Below are positions 36,927-46,001 of a stretch of DNA of 64,000 nucleotides, piece by piece. The notes beneath the pieces were generated by a model. That model saw nothing but the letters and a program-made list of their open reading frames with translations. It was not told the DNA's origin and searched no databases. A program made the position numbers and the translations under genes. How positions within the stretch are numbered: the first letter of the stretch is position 1; each line of letters starts with the position of its first letter. The DNA is from Nocardioidaceae bacterium (GTDB lineage: Bacteria > Actinomycetota > Actinomycetes > Propionibacteriales > Nocardioidaceae): contig CP076053.1 in the NCBI GenBank assembly GCA_018672315.1, positions 2,343,827 to 2,407,826 of the forward strand, given 5' to 3'.

Positions 36927-38567
36927 TCAGGCCTGGCGTCTCGCCCGCAGCACCGTGTCGGTGAGGGTCCGCTCCACCCCGTCGTGCACCGCGGTGCGGG
37001 GGATGTCCTCGCAGACGACGTCCCACGCGCCGGGGTCCAGCGCCGGCGCGAGCTGCTCGGCGCTGTGGGCGTACACGGCCATCGGCGAGCCTGCCGGCAT
37101 GTCGGCGGGATGGTGCCCGACCACCAGGAGCGTGCCGCCGGGTGCGACGGCGTTCCCGAGCCGGCGGGTCACCTCGACCATGCCGCCGTCGGGCAGGTGC
37201 ACGAAGAACGCCGTCACCAGGTCCCAGGTCTCGCCCTCGGCGTCGAAGGTGCGGACGTCGTCCCCTCGCAGGTGCACGCGTTCCGTGAGCCCGGCCGCCT
37301 CGGCGCGCGCCTGCGTACGCCGGCGACCGGCCTCGCTGAACTCCATGGCGGTCGCGTCCCACCCCCGCTCGGCGAGCCAGAGCACGTCGCCGCCCTCACC
37401 GGAGCCCGCGTCGAGCGCGCGTCCCGGTGCCAGGTCGCCGACCAGGGCGGCCAGCGTGGCGTTCACCCGGCCGCTGAAGGTCTGCTCGTCGCCCCCGTAA
37501 CGCTCCTCCCACGCCGGTCGCTCGAATATCTCGGCGCGCGCCGCGGCCACCGCGGCGTCGGCGTCGGCGGCGACCAGGTCCATGAGCACCGCCGCGGCGA
37601 CCTGCGCCCCCGCCGCCCGGGAGGCGACCACCTGGATCATCGGCTCGACCAGGTTGCCCGCGGCGTAGACACCGGGCGTCGCGGTCACCCCCGTCGCAGA
37701 CGCCTCCACGCGCTGGGCGTACGCGACGCCGTTCATCTCCCAGGGGGCCGTCCTCAGCCCGAGCCCGGTCAGGACGCCGTCGACGAACCCGGGCGCCGGG
37801 GCCGGCGTGGAGACCGTCACGACGAACTCGCAGGGCAGCACCTGCTGGTCCCGGGTGCGGACGCCGGCGAGCCGTCCGTCGACCGTCTCGACCGAGGCGG
37901 CGAGGCCGGGCACGACGCGTACGCCCCGCGCGTGCAGACGCTCGGCCTCGACCGGCTCGAGCGTCACCGACGGGTCCAGCAGCAGCGTCACGCGTGACGT
38001 CCACTGCCGCCAGAGCAGCCCCTGGTGGCCCGCCATCGGCGTGGTGCCGAGCACGACGACCTCCCGGTCGCGGGCCTCGTGGCCGTGGCAGAACGGGCAG
38101 TGCAGCACGTGGCGACCCCAGTGCTCGCGCAGACCCTCGACGGCGGGGAGCTCGTCGACGGTGCCGGTCGCCAGCAGCACCCGCCGGGCGGTGACCTCAC
38201 GGGTGCCGGTGTCGTCGCTCACCCCGAGCACGAAGGCGGGATCGGCCGCGTCCCCCGACCGGGGCCCCGCGGACACCACCCGTCCGTCACGGACCTCGCC
38301 GCCGTACGCGCGCACCTCGCTGATGCCGCGCTCACGCAGCTCCTGCGGGGTCGCCCCCTCGTCACCGAGCAGGTTGTGGACCCCCGCGGCCGGGGCGTTG
38401 CGCGGCTCGTCCGCATCGACGACGAGCACCGAGCGGCCGGCGCGGGACAAGGAGAGGGCGGCGGCGAGGCCGGCGGGTCCGCCTCCGACGACGACGACGT
38501 CGTGGTCGGTGTCCGAGGCGTCGGGCAGGTGGTCCGTGGGCTGGTGGAGGTCATGGCTCGTGGTCAT
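36927..38567 (-). CDS. Fusion: thioredoxin-reductase-like flavoprotein and SAM methyltransferase
   Basis: Residues 1-340 form a pyridine-nucleotide flavoprotein with GGGPAGLAAALSL, the redox pair CPFC in HCPFCHGHEARD and a second nucleotide loop VVVLGTTPMAGH, ending in GVYAAGNLVEPM. Residues about 345-546 form a class I methyltransferase with motif I ALDAGSGEGGDVLWLAERGWDATAM. Fusions of this type exist in actinobacteria, where they are thought to act on thiols, selenium, tellurium or other small molecules. It starts at ATG 38567, divergent from the cupin regulator, which probably represses it. Confidence 0.9.
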   Translation of the reverse strand: MTTSHDLHQPTDHLPDASDTDHDVVVVGGGPAGLAAALSLSRAGRSVLVVDADEPRNAPAAGVHNLLGDEGATPQELRERGISEVRAYGGEVRDGRVVSAGPRSGDAADPAFVLGVSDDTGTREVTARRVLLATGTVDELPAVEGLREHWGRHVLHCPFCHGHEARDREVVVLGTTPMAGHQGLLWRQWTSRVTLLLDPSVTLEPVEAERLHARGVRVVPGLAASVETVDGRLAGVRTRDQQVLPCEFVVTVSTPAPAPGFVDGVLTGLGLRTAPWEMNGVAYAQRVEASATGVTATPGVYAAGNLVEPMIQVVASRAAGAQVAAAVLMDLVAADADAAVAAARAEIFERPAWEERYGGDEQTFSGRVNATLAALVGDLAPGRALDAGSGEGGDVLWLAERGWDATAMEFSEAGRRRTQARAEAAGLTERVHLRGDDVRTFDAEGETWDLVTAFFVHLPDGGMVEVTRRLGNAVAPGGTLLVVGHHPADMPAGSPMAVYAHSAEQLAPALDPGAWDVVCEDIPRTAVHDGVERTLTDTVLRARRQA

Positions 38568-38592
38568 GGCGCCACTCTGCGCACCGGCGCGG

Positions 38593-38610
38593 ATGATGAG
38601 AAAGTATCAT
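38593..38610. promoter_or_regulatory. Inverted repeat ATGAT-N8-ATCAT between fusion gene and regulator
   Basis: The 50-bp gap between the divergent starts is AT-rich for this genome and contains ATGAT (38593) and ATCAT (38606). TATCAT lies seven bases before the regulator ATG and fits a -10 for a leaderless message, so a regulator bound here could shut off both genes. Confidence 0.5.
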
Positions 38611-38617
38611 TGCTCTT

Positions 38618-39181
38618 ATGGCAAACGACGACTTCGGTCTCGACTCGGTCGGCCCTCGCCTGCGGCAGCTGCGCCTCGAACGGCAGGCGTCCCTGGCCGA
38701 CGTGTCGACCGAGACCGGCATCTCGGTCAGCACCCTCTCCCGGCTGGAGTCCGGCGGACGCAAGCCGACCCTGGAGCTGCTCCTGCCGCTGGCGCGGGCG
38801 TACGCCGTGGCGCTCGACGAGCTGGTCGACGCCCCCGAGACCGGGGACCCCCGCGTACGCCTCAAGCCCGTGACGCGTCACGGCCGCACGTACGTGCCCC
38901 TCACGCGACGCCCCGGGGGTCTGCAGTCCTTCAAGATGGTGCTGCCACCGGAGCCGCGGGCGCGTCCCGAACCGCAGTCGCACGAGGGGTACGAATGGCT
39001 GTACGTGCTCTCGGGACGGGCTCGTCTGGTGCTCGGCGGCCGCGACCTGCTGCTCGAGCCGGGCGAGGTCGTCGAGTTCGACACCCGGGTGCCGCACTGG
39101 GTCGGGAGTCCCGGCCCCGAGCACGTGGAATTGCTCGCCATCTTCGGCCCGCAGGGAGAGCGGATGCACGTACGCGCCTGA
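38618..39181 (+). CDS. XRE-family regulator with C-terminal cupin
   Basis: The 187-residue protein has an N-terminal helix-turn-helix (LRQLRLERQASLADVSTETGISVSTLSRLESG) and a C-terminal cupin (SHEGYEWLYVLSGRARLVLGGRDLLLEPGEVVEFDTRVPHWVG), the typical sensor-regulator form. It should respond to a small ligand bound by the cupin. Divergent arrangement with the flavoprotein-methyltransferase fusion makes that gene the likely target. Confidence 0.92.
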   Translation: MANDDFGLDSVGPRLRQLRLERQASLADVSTETGISVSTLSRLESGGRKPTLELLLPLARAYAVALDELVDAPETGDPRVRLKPVTRHGRTYVPLTRRPGGLQSFKMVLPPEPRARPEPQSHEGYEWLYVLSGRARLVLGGRDLLLEPGEVVEFDTRVPHWVGSPGPEHVELLAIFGPQGERMHVRA

Positions 39182-39202
39182 ACGCGTCCGGTCGACCGCG
39201 GA

Positions 39203-39598
39203 TCAGCTGGGCGCCACCCGTGCGTGGGTCGACGTGGCCCGGGCGACGACGATGTCGCCCTGGCGCACCTCGCCCTCCGCGGTCGCGATGCGGCCACCCT
39301 GGCTGCGGCACCAGCCACGCGCGAGGAGGCGCTCGCCGGGCACGGCAGCCTTCACGTACTGCACGTTCATCTGCACGTGCGGCCACATCGACGAGCCCCC
39401 GGCGGCCTGGTCGCGGGCGTGCACCGACCACCCCGTCACGCTGTCGAGCACGGCGGAGAGGAAGCCGCCGTGCAGGATGCCGCTGCCGTTGCAGTGCTCG
39501 GGGCCCGGCATCACCTCGAGCTCGACACCCTCGCCGGACTCGCTGACGGCGGAGAAGCCGAGGTGGGCGCCGAGGTCGGGGGCGGTCGTCTCGCTCAT
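39203..39598 (-). CDS. PaaI-family thioesterase
   Basis: This 131-residue hotdog protein has GSGILHGGFLSAVLDSVTGWSVH, the HGG helix of the PaaI family, plus NVQYVKAAVPGERLLARG and GEVRQGDIVVARATSTH. It hydrolyses CoA thioesters of unknown type. The ATG at 39598 lies seven bases after TAGCGT. The first three bases of that -10 box are the stop codon of the histidine kinase gene upstream. Confidence 0.88.
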   Translation of the reverse strand: MSETTAPDLGAHLGFSAVSESGEGVELEVMPGPEHCNGSGILHGGFLSAVLDSVTGWSVHARDQAAGGSSMWPHVQMNVQYVKAAVPGERLLARGWCRSQGGRIATAEGEVRQGDIVVARATSTHARVAPS

Positions 39599-39608
39599 CG
39601 AGGCGACG

Positions 39609-41819
39609 CTATCGCCCCCCGCCCGCCAGCGAGGACCCGGAGCGTGCCGGGGACACCGTCTCTGTGACCGTCTCTGTGGCTGTGGCTGTGGTTGCGGCTG
39701 AGGCGGTGCCTGAGGCGGGGGCCGCGGGACGGCGTACGGGCTCCCGGTCGGGGATCGCGACGAAGAAACGACTGCCCGGCCCGTCCCCGCGCGGCTCGAC
39801 CCCGATCCGTCCGCCGTGACGGTGCACGGCCTGGGCGCAGATGGCGAGCCCGAGCCCGGTCCCGCTGAAACGGCTGTCGTCGCCGTGCGCGCGGGTGAAG
39901 GGCTCGAAGACGGCGGTGCGCTGGCTCGCCGGGACGCCGACACCGCGGTCCAGCACGCTGAGGGTCACCTCGCCGCCCTCGCGGGTCGCCTCGATGCGTA
40001 CGTCCGGCACCTGCCCCGGCGGGGTGTACTTGACCGCGTTGCCCACGAGGTTCGTCACAACTTGGCTGAGCAGCACCGGGTCCGCCGAGACCGAGCCGAG
40101 GGCGCCGAGGGAGATGCGTGGACGACGGTCGGCGTACGCGTGCTCGATGCCGGCGACCACCGCCGCGGCCATCATATCGAGGTCGACGGTGACGCGGTGG
40201 ATGGCGGCGGTGCGCCCGACGGAGTAGTCGAGCAGGTCGTGGATCAGTGCGGTGGCGCGGTCGCCTGCACCGCGGACACGCTGCAGGGCCTCGCGGACGC
40301 CCGCGTCCTGGTCGACCCCGGCGATGTCCAGCTCCTCGATCGCCACGTCGGTCCATCCCTTGATGGCGGTCACCGGGTTCTGCAGGTCGTGGGCCACGAT
40401 GCCCGCGAACGCCTCGAGCTGTGAGACGTGGGCGCGCTCGGCGGTCACGTCACGCATCACCACCAGCGCCCGACCCACCCCGTCCTCCCGCTCGGGGAGG
40501 GCGAGTGCGTCGACCGTCCAGGCCCGGGGCTCGCCCCGACCCGTCGGCTCCAGCACGATCTCGTGACGCACGGTCCGACCTCGCAGGGCGCGTACGTGCG
40601 GCGCGTCGGCGTGCGCGAGGGCGGTCCCGTCCGTCCGTCGCCAGCCGGCGAACGGGTCGTCGCCGGCCGCAGCACCGAGCAGCTCGACGGCTGAGGGATT
40701 CATCATCTCCCGCTGGCCGTCGTCGGTCAGCACCATGAGCACCGCGCTCACCGTGTCGGTCACGACGGTCAGGTCGTGGGCGCGCTGCGTCGCACGCCGC
40801 TCGGCGCCGGCCAGCCGCCCGGCGAGCGCGTCGCGCTGGGCGATCAGCAGGCTCAGCACCATCGCGACGCAGACCAGGAGCAGGGCATACCCCTGCACGG
40901 TCATCGTGCGGCTCGCGGAGATCAGCACGTCGGCGAAGGGGCCGCCGCCGGCGGCGAGCACGACGAGGGCGGTGCTGACCCCGACGTACGTCGCGACCGC
41001 TCCGGCCGCCGCGGGAGGGAGGCGTACGCCGGCCCAGATCGCCACGACCAGGGGCAGGTAGGTGACGGGGAGGTCGTGGACGGGGGCGAAGACGACGAGG
41101 ACGAGCACCGTCGAGACCGTCAGGAGCACGACGAGCTCCCGACCTCTGCTGCGGGCCCACACACGCCACGCGTGGGGTGATCCCGGCTGGGACGCCAGGT
41201 CGTCGTGCCGGGTGAGACACCGGAGGGTCAGGGCCGGGACGGCGACGACGACGGAGCCGACCCACAGCCGCACGGTCCAGCTGAGGACGCCGGCCGGCGT
41301 CACCTCGGTCAGCAGAGCCATGGCCGCCATGCCGGGCACCGCGCTGGCGACGCCGCCGACCAGCAGGGCCAGCGAGACCTTCGTGAGGTCGGCCGGACCG
41401 GTCAGACGCAGTCGCGTCCCGATCGGCTCCTGCGGCCCGCCGTGCGCGGCCCGGGCTGGCGCGGGGGCGTACGCGAGCCACAGCGCCGGCACCATCGCCA
41501 TCACGGCGTTGGCGAGCCCGAGCACGAGAGCAGCCTGCCAGGGTGCACCCGTGACGAGGTTGCCGAGCGCTGCCAGCAGGAGCACGGTCGCCAGCACGAC
41601 GCCGAGCTCGCGGCGACTGCGTGCACCGGCCACCCCGAGCACGGCGACGCCGGCTGCAGGCCAGAAGAGCGCGAGGTCGGAACCGGGCAGCCTGAGCATG
41701 CGGCTGACCAGGATGGTGGCGGTCAGGGCGAGGGCCAGCACGAGCCAGCGCCGCGCCGGGGAGCCGGGGCCGTCGGCGCGGCCGGCGGCGGGCGCGAAAG
41801 CGTTCTCCCACCTCGTCAC
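39609..41819 (-). CDS. MASE1-type membrane sensor histidine kinase
   Basis: The 736-residue protein has an N-terminal array of about eight membrane helices (MASE1-like; WPAAGVAVL and VAIWAGVRLPP). A PAS domain (residues about 340-460) follows, then a HisKA box with the phosphorylated His in FAGIVAHDLQNPVTAIKGW. A HATPase domain carries LVGNAVKYTPP, LDRGVGVP and GTGLGLAI. No response regulator gene is nearby, so it is an orphan kinase. The C-terminus is a Thr/Ala/Glu/Val repeat tail encoded by imperfect six-base repeats. GTG 41819 follows GGTGAGA. Confidence 0.85.
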   Translation of the reverse strand: MTRWENAFAPAAGRADGPGSPARRWLVLALALTATILVSRMLRLPGSDLALFWPAAGVAVLGVAGARSRRELGVVLATVLLLAALGNLVTGAPWQAALVLGLANAVMAMVPALWLAYAPAPARAAHGGPQEPIGTRLRLTGPADLTKVSLALLVGGVASAVPGMAAMALLTEVTPAGVLSWTVRLWVGSVVVAVPALTLRCLTRHDDLASQPGSPHAWRVWARSRGRELVVLLTVSTVLVLVVFAPVHDLPVTYLPLVVAIWAGVRLPPAAAGAVATYVGVSTALVVLAAGGGPFADVLISASRTMTVQGYALLLVCVAMVLSLLIAQRDALAGRLAGAERRATQRAHDLTVVTDTVSAVLMVLTDDGQREMMNPSAVELLGAAAGDDPFAGWRRTDGTALAHADAPHVRALRGRTVRHEIVLEPTGRGEPRAWTVDALALPEREDGVGRALVVMRDVTAERAHVSQLEAFAGIVAHDLQNPVTAIKGWTDVAIEELDIAGVDQDAGVREALQRVRGAGDRATALIHDLLDYSVGRTAAIHRVTVDLDMMAAAVVAGIEHAYADRRPRISLGALGSVSADPVLLSQVVTNLVGNAVKYTPPGQVPDVRIEATREGGEVTLSVLDRGVGVPASQRTAVFEPFTRAHGDDSRFSGTGLGLAICAQAVHRHGGRIGVEPRGDGPGSRFFVAIPDREPVRRPAAPASGTASAATTATATETVTETVSPARSGSSLAGGGR

Positions 41820-41985
41820 CTGCGAAGTCTCACCCACGGGAGCCGGGGCGCGCGAGCGATACGACAAGATTTGACGCACCTGGTCCGGAGCAGACGCTCC
41901 TCCCGCGACGGCGCTCACTACATTGGGCGCCTCGCCTGCTCGCCGGCCCCAGGTCGCGCCGAGGCCACCGATCCCAGGAGTCCCC

Positions 41986-43425
41986 GTGCCCGCACCCGAC
42001 GTCACCGTCGTCGTCCTCGCCGCCGGCGGGGGAACCCGCATGAAATCCTCGACCATGAAGGTGCTGCACCCCATCGGGGGCCGCTCGATGCTCGGGCACG
42101 TGCTGCACGCCGTGGAGGCGCTGCATCCCCGTCAGGTCGTCACGGTCGTCGGCCACCAGCGCGGACAGGTGGGCCCGCACGCCCAGCAGCTGCTGCCCTC
42201 GACGGTGCTGGCGGTGCAGGAGACGCAGGAGGGCACCGGGCACGCGGTCCGGGTGGCGGCCGACGCCGCCCGCGTCGCCGGCGCGGAGCTCGGCGGCGAT
42301 GGCACGGTGCTGGTCTGCACCGGCGACACGCCGCTGCTGCGCGGTGAGACCCTCGCGGCGTTCGTGGCGTCGCACGCGGCCTCGGACCACGCGGTCAGCA
42401 TCCTGACCGGGAGCGTGCCCGACCCGCACGGCTACGGCCGCATCGTCCGCGAGGGAGGACCCGACGACACCGGCCGGCAGGACGTCTCGGCCGCCGTCGC
42501 GGCCATCGTCGAGGAGAAGGAGTGCACCGAGGCCCAGCGCCGCATCGACGAGATCAACTCCGGGATCCTCGCGTTCGACGCCGCCTTCCTGCGCTCGGTC
42601 CTGCCGCGACTGCGCAACGACAACGCGAAGGAGGAGTACTACCTGACCGACGCCGTGGCCCTGGCGCGCGCCGACGGGCACACGGTGGGAGCCCACCGCG
42701 TCGAGGACGTCGGGGAGACCGAGGGTGCGAACGACAGGGCCCAGCTGGCCAAGCTCGGCCGGCTGCTCAACGAGCGGGTGCTCGAGACGTGGATGAAGGA
42801 CGGTGTCACCGTGGTCGACCCGACCACGACCTGGGTCGACGTCACCGTGCGCCTCGAGGCCGACGTCACCCTGCTCCCGGGCACCCAGCTGCACGGAGCG
42901 ACCACCGTGGCGACCGGCGCGACGGTCGGCCCCGGCACCACGCTCCGTGACGTGGTGGTCGGCGCGGGGGCCGGCGTGGTGCGTACGCACGCGGAGGGCG
43001 CCGAGATCGGCGAGGGCGCGAGCGTCGGCCCGTTCTCCTACCTGCGCCCCGGCACCCGGCTCGCGGCCCGCTCGAAGATCGGGGCGTACGTCGAGACCAA
43101 GAACGCCTCCCTCGGTGAGGGCTCGAAGGTGCCTCACCTGTCCTACGTCGGGGACGCGGAGATCGGGGACGGGTCCAACATCGGCGCCGGCACCGTCTTC
43201 GCCAACTACGACGGTCACACCAAGCACCGCACGGTCGTGGGGGACGGGACTCGCACGGGGTCCAACAACACCTTCGTCGCGCCGGTCCGCATCGGTGACG
43301 GCGCGATGACCGGCGGCGGCACCGTCGTCCGGGAGGACGTGCCGGACGGCGCGCTCGCCGTCTCCGCCGGGCCGCTGCGGATCATCGAGGGCTGGGTCGC
43401 GAAGCGACGCGCCAGGCGCGGATAG
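41986..43425 (+). CDS. glmU: Bifunctional UDP-GlcNAc pyrophosphorylase/GlcN-1-P acetyltransferase
   Basis: GlmU makes UDP-GlcNAc for peptidoglycan by acetylating glucosamine-1-phosphate and joining it to UTP. The 479-residue protein has the uridylyltransferase signature LAAGGGTRMKSSTMKVLH and QEGTGHAV, and YLTDAVALA. The C-terminal left-handed helix carries hexapeptide repeats and the catalytic region SYVGDAEIGDGSNIGAGTVFANYDG with SNNTFVAP. GTG 41986 follows CCAGGAG. A candidate -10, TACATT, lies at 41919. It heads the conserved glmU-prs-rplY-pth group. Confidence 0.95.
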   Translation: MPAPDVTVVVLAAGGGTRMKSSTMKVLHPIGGRSMLGHVLHAVEALHPRQVVTVVGHQRGQVGPHAQQLLPSTVLAVQETQEGTGHAVRVAADAARVAGAELGGDGTVLVCTGDTPLLRGETLAAFVASHAASDHAVSILTGSVPDPHGYGRIVREGGPDDTGRQDVSAAVAAIVEEKECTEAQRRIDEINSGILAFDAAFLRSVLPRLRNDNAKEEYYLTDAVALARADGHTVGAHRVEDVGETEGANDRAQLAKLGRLLNERVLETWMKDGVTVVDPTTTWVDVTVRLEADVTLLPGTQLHGATTVATGATVGPGTTLRDVVVGAGAGVVRTHAEGAEIGEGASVGPFSYLRPGTRLAARSKIGAYVETKNASLGEGSKVPHLSYVGDAEIGDGSNIGAGTVFANYDGHTKHRTVVGDGTRTGSNNTFVAPVRIGDGAMTGGGTVVREDVPDGALAVSAGPLRIIEGWVAKRRARRG

Positions 43426-43433
43426 TCATCTCA

Positions 43434-43463
43434 CACCGGCGCGGCTTCACCTCCGCGCCGGTG
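43434..43463 (+). terminator. Hairpin after glmU
   Basis: CACCGGCGCGG (43434-43444) and CCGCGCCGGTG (43453-43463) form a perfect 11-pair stem with loop CTTCACCT, nine bases past the glmU stop. It lacks a T tract. It probably limits transcription into prs. Confidence 0.6.
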
Positions 43464-43530
43464 CTGGGTGAGGATGGGCACCGCACCACACGGGACCGCA
43501 CGACACCGCACCGCCGAGCCAGGGAGACCC

Positions 43531-44511
43531 ATGAGCGGCATGAAGCGCACCACCGAGAAGAACCTGATGGTCTTCTCCGGCCGGGCACACCCGCTCCTGG
43601 CCGCGCAGGTCGCCCAGGAGCTCGCCACGGACCTGGTGCCGATGGACGCGTACACCTTCGCGAACTCCGAGATCTACGTGCGCTTCGACGAGTCGGTGCG
43701 CGGCTGCGACGCCTTCGTGATCCAGAGCCACACCGCGCCGGTCAACGAGTGGATCATGGAGCACCTGATCATGGTCGACGCGCTGAAGCGCGCCTCGGCC
43801 AAGCGCATCACCGTGGTGATGCCGTTCTACGGGTACGCGCGCCAGGACAAGAAGCACCGTGGGCGTGAGCCCATCTCGGCGCGTCTGATGGCCGACCTGT
43901 TCAAGACCGCGGGCGCCGACCGGCTCATCGCGGTGGACCTGCACACCGACCAGATCCAGGGCTTCTTCGACGGTCCGGTCGACCACCTGATGGCCCTGCC
44001 GATCCTCACCGACTACGTGAACGAGAAGTACGGCGACCAGCGCCTCGCGGTCGTCTCGCCCGACGCCGGCCGCATCAAGGTCGCCGAGCAGTGGTCCCGC
44101 CGCCTCGGGGGTGCGCCGCTGGCGTTCATCCACAAGACGCGCGACATCACGCGTCCGAACGAGTCGGTCGCGAACCGGGTCGTCGGCGACGTCACGGACC
44201 GGATCTGCGTGCTGGTCGACGACATGATCGACACCGGCGGCACGATCGTGAAGGCCGCGGAGGCGATCATGGAGGACGGCGCGGCGGGCGTGATCATCGC
44301 GGCGACCCACGCGATCCTCTCCGACCCGGCGGTCGACCGGCTGAAGAACTCGGTGGCCTCCGAGGTCATCATCACGAACACGCTGCCCGTCGCCGCCGAG
44401 GACCGCTTCGACAAGCTCACCGAGCTGTCGATCGCACCGCTGCTGAGTCGCGCGATCCGTGAGGTCTTCGAGGACGGCTCGGTCACCTCGCTCTTCGACG
44501 GCCGCGCCTGA
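43531..44511 (+). CDS. prs: Ribose-phosphate pyrophosphokinase
   Basis: Prs makes PRPP from ribose-5-phosphate and ATP for nucleotide, His and Trp synthesis. The 326-residue protein has FANSEIYVRFDESVRG, MPFYGYARQDKKHRGREPIS, AVDLHTDQIQGFFD and the PRPP loop CVLVDDMIDTGGTI. ATG 43531 follows AGGGAG. It follows glmU by 105 bp, as in other actinobacteria. Confidence 0.97.
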   Translation: MSGMKRTTEKNLMVFSGRAHPLLAAQVAQELATDLVPMDAYTFANSEIYVRFDESVRGCDAFVIQSHTAPVNEWIMEHLIMVDALKRASAKRITVVMPFYGYARQDKKHRGREPISARLMADLFKTAGADRLIAVDLHTDQIQGFFDGPVDHLMALPILTDYVNEKYGDQRLAVVSPDAGRIKVAEQWSRRLGGAPLAFIHKTRDITRPNESVANRVVGDVTDRICVLVDDMIDTGGTIVKAAEAIMEDGAAGVIIAATHAILSDPAVDRLKNSVASEVIITNTLPVAAEDRFDKLTELSIAPLLSRAIREVFEDGSVTSLFDGRA

Positions 44512-44573
44512 CCGCCACGCCGACCGCGGGATCGCGGGCCCGGCCCGAGTGGTGGTCGGTGCCGGTGGCCTAG

Positions 44574-44579
44574 TAGTCT
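44574..44579 (+). promoter_or_regulatory. Candidate -10 of rplY and its leader
   Basis: TAGTCT lies 140 bp before rplY and would give a leader of about 128 bases (from about 44586 to 44713). The leader shows stacked small hairpins, GCCTCGGCGAGG and GGAGC...GCTCC (44601-44617). A ribosomal-protein leader may respond to free L25, but no known RNA motif is identified. Confidence 0.4.
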
Positions 44580-44713
44580 GTCCAGGTTGCCTCGGCGAGG
44601 GAGCGTACGCCGCTCCGTGATCGACGCGGTCTGCCGGAGTCTCGGGTCACGAGCTCCAGGCCCTCCGCGCGCGCCGGGTCCCACCGCACCCTTTCGACGC
44701 TCAGGAGAAACCC

Positions 44714-45403
44714 ATGGCAAGCAAGTACGACACCGTCAAGGCCGAGGCCCGCACCGCGTTCGGCAAGGGCGCCGCGCGCCGCATCCGTCGCGAGGACAAG
44801 GTGCCCGCCGTCCTGTACGCCCCGGGCGGCGACGTCGAGCACATCACCCTGCCGGGCCACGACACGATGATGGCGCTCAAGCACGGCGGAGTGAACGCGA
44901 TCGTCGAGATCGACCTGGCCGGCGACAAGCGCCTCGCGCTGACCAAGCAGGTCCAGTCCGACCCCATCAAGGGCTTCCTCGAGCACGTCGACTTCGTGCT
45001 GGTGAAGAAGGGCGAGAAGGTCACCGTCGAGGTGCCCGTGAACGTGATCGGCGAGCCCGCCGACGACGCGCTCGTGACCTTCGAGCTCAACACCGTCACC
45101 GTCGAGGCCGACCCGTTGAGCATCCCCGAGACCGCCGACGTCGACGTCACGGGCCTCGAGGCCGGTACGCAGTTCACCGCCGGTCAGCTCGAGCTGCGCG
45201 AGGGCGCGATGGTCCTCAACGACGACGACGAGCTCGTGATCAACGTCGTCCACGCGCCGACGGCCGCCGAGGTCGAGGCCGAGCTCGAGGCGGCCGAGGA
45301 AGAGGCCGGCATCGAGCGCGAGGAGTCCGAGGACGAGGCCGGGGAGCCGGCTGCCGAGTCCGGCGACTCCGAGGGCGACGCGAGCGGGTCCGACGAGGAC
45401 TGA
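44714..45403 (+). CDS. rplY: 50S ribosomal protein L25/CTC form
   Basis: The 229-residue long form of bL25 binds 5S rRNA. It has an N-terminal L25 domain (ARTAFGKGAARRIRREDKVPAVLYAPGG) and the CTC beta domain, followed by an acidic Glu/Ser/Asp-rich tail from residue 180, usual in actinobacteria. ATG 44714 follows AGGAGAAA. The stop is seven bases before the pth start. Confidence 0.96.
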   Translation: MASKYDTVKAEARTAFGKGAARRIRREDKVPAVLYAPGGDVEHITLPGHDTMMALKHGGVNAIVEIDLAGDKRLALTKQVQSDPIKGFLEHVDFVLVKKGEKVTVEVPVNVIGEPADDALVTFELNTVTVEADPLSIPETADVDVTGLEAGTQFTAGQLELREGAMVLNDDDELVINVVHAPTAAEVEAELEAAEEEAGIEREESEDEAGEPAAESGDSEGDASGSDED

Positions 45404-45410
45404 TGACGGA

Positions 45411-46001
45411 GTGACCTCCGCACCCTGGCTGGTGGTGGGGCTCGGCAACCCGGGCCCCACCTACGCCGACACCCGGCACAACGTCGGGTACATGGTGTGC
45501 GACGAGCTCGCCTCGCGCATGGGGTCGAGTTGGAAGAGCCACAAGTCCGGGCGGGCGCAGGTCGTCGAGGGACGACTGGCGCCGCCCGGTGTCGACGCGG
45601 CGCGCGTGGTGCTCGTACGCCCCCGCTGCTTCATGAACGAGACAGGCGGACCCGTCAAGGCGCTGGCGACCTTCTACAAGGTGCCCGCCGAGCAGGTCGT
45701 GGCGATCCACGACGAGCTCGACATCGACTTCGGCACGCTGCGCACCAAGTTCGGCGGCGGCGACAACGGCCACAACGGCCTGAAGTCGATGCGCTCCTCG
45801 CTCGGCACCGGCGACTTCTACCGCGTGCGCTGCGGCGTCGGCCGGCCCCCGAGCCGCCAGGCCCCGGCGGACTTCGTGCTCTCGTCCTACTCGGGCGCCG
45901 AGCGCAAGGAGCTGCCACTGCAGCTGGTCGACGCCGCCGACGCCGTCGAGTGCCTGCTCGAGCACGGCCTGGCTGCGACGCAGCAGCGCTTCAACCGCTG
46001 A
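45411..46001 (+). CDS. pth: Peptidyl-tRNA hydrolase
   Basis: Pth recycles peptidyl-tRNAs that drop off the ribosome. The 196-residue protein has VVGLGNPGPTYADTRHNVGYMV with the catalytic His, RCFMNETGGPV, VAIHDELDIDFG and NGHNGLKSM. GTG 45411 follows rplY closely, so both are co-transcribed. In related genomes mfd follows here, but in this window a 6.4-kb accessory block intervenes. Confidence 0.96.
   Translation: MTSAPWLVVGLGNPGPTYADTRHNVGYMVCDELASRMGSSWKSHKSGRAQVVEGRLAPPGVDAARVVLVRPRCFMNETGGPVKALATFYKVPAEQVVAIHDELDIDFGTLRTKFGGGDNGHNGLKSMRSSLGTGDFYRVRCGVGRPPSRQAPADFVLSSYSGAERKELPLQLVDAADAVECLLEHGLAATQQRFNR

Noticed and set aside
39182-39202. Terminator between the cupin regulator and thioesterase
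   Set aside because: Only a short GGTCGACC palindrome is present, with no loop or T tract.
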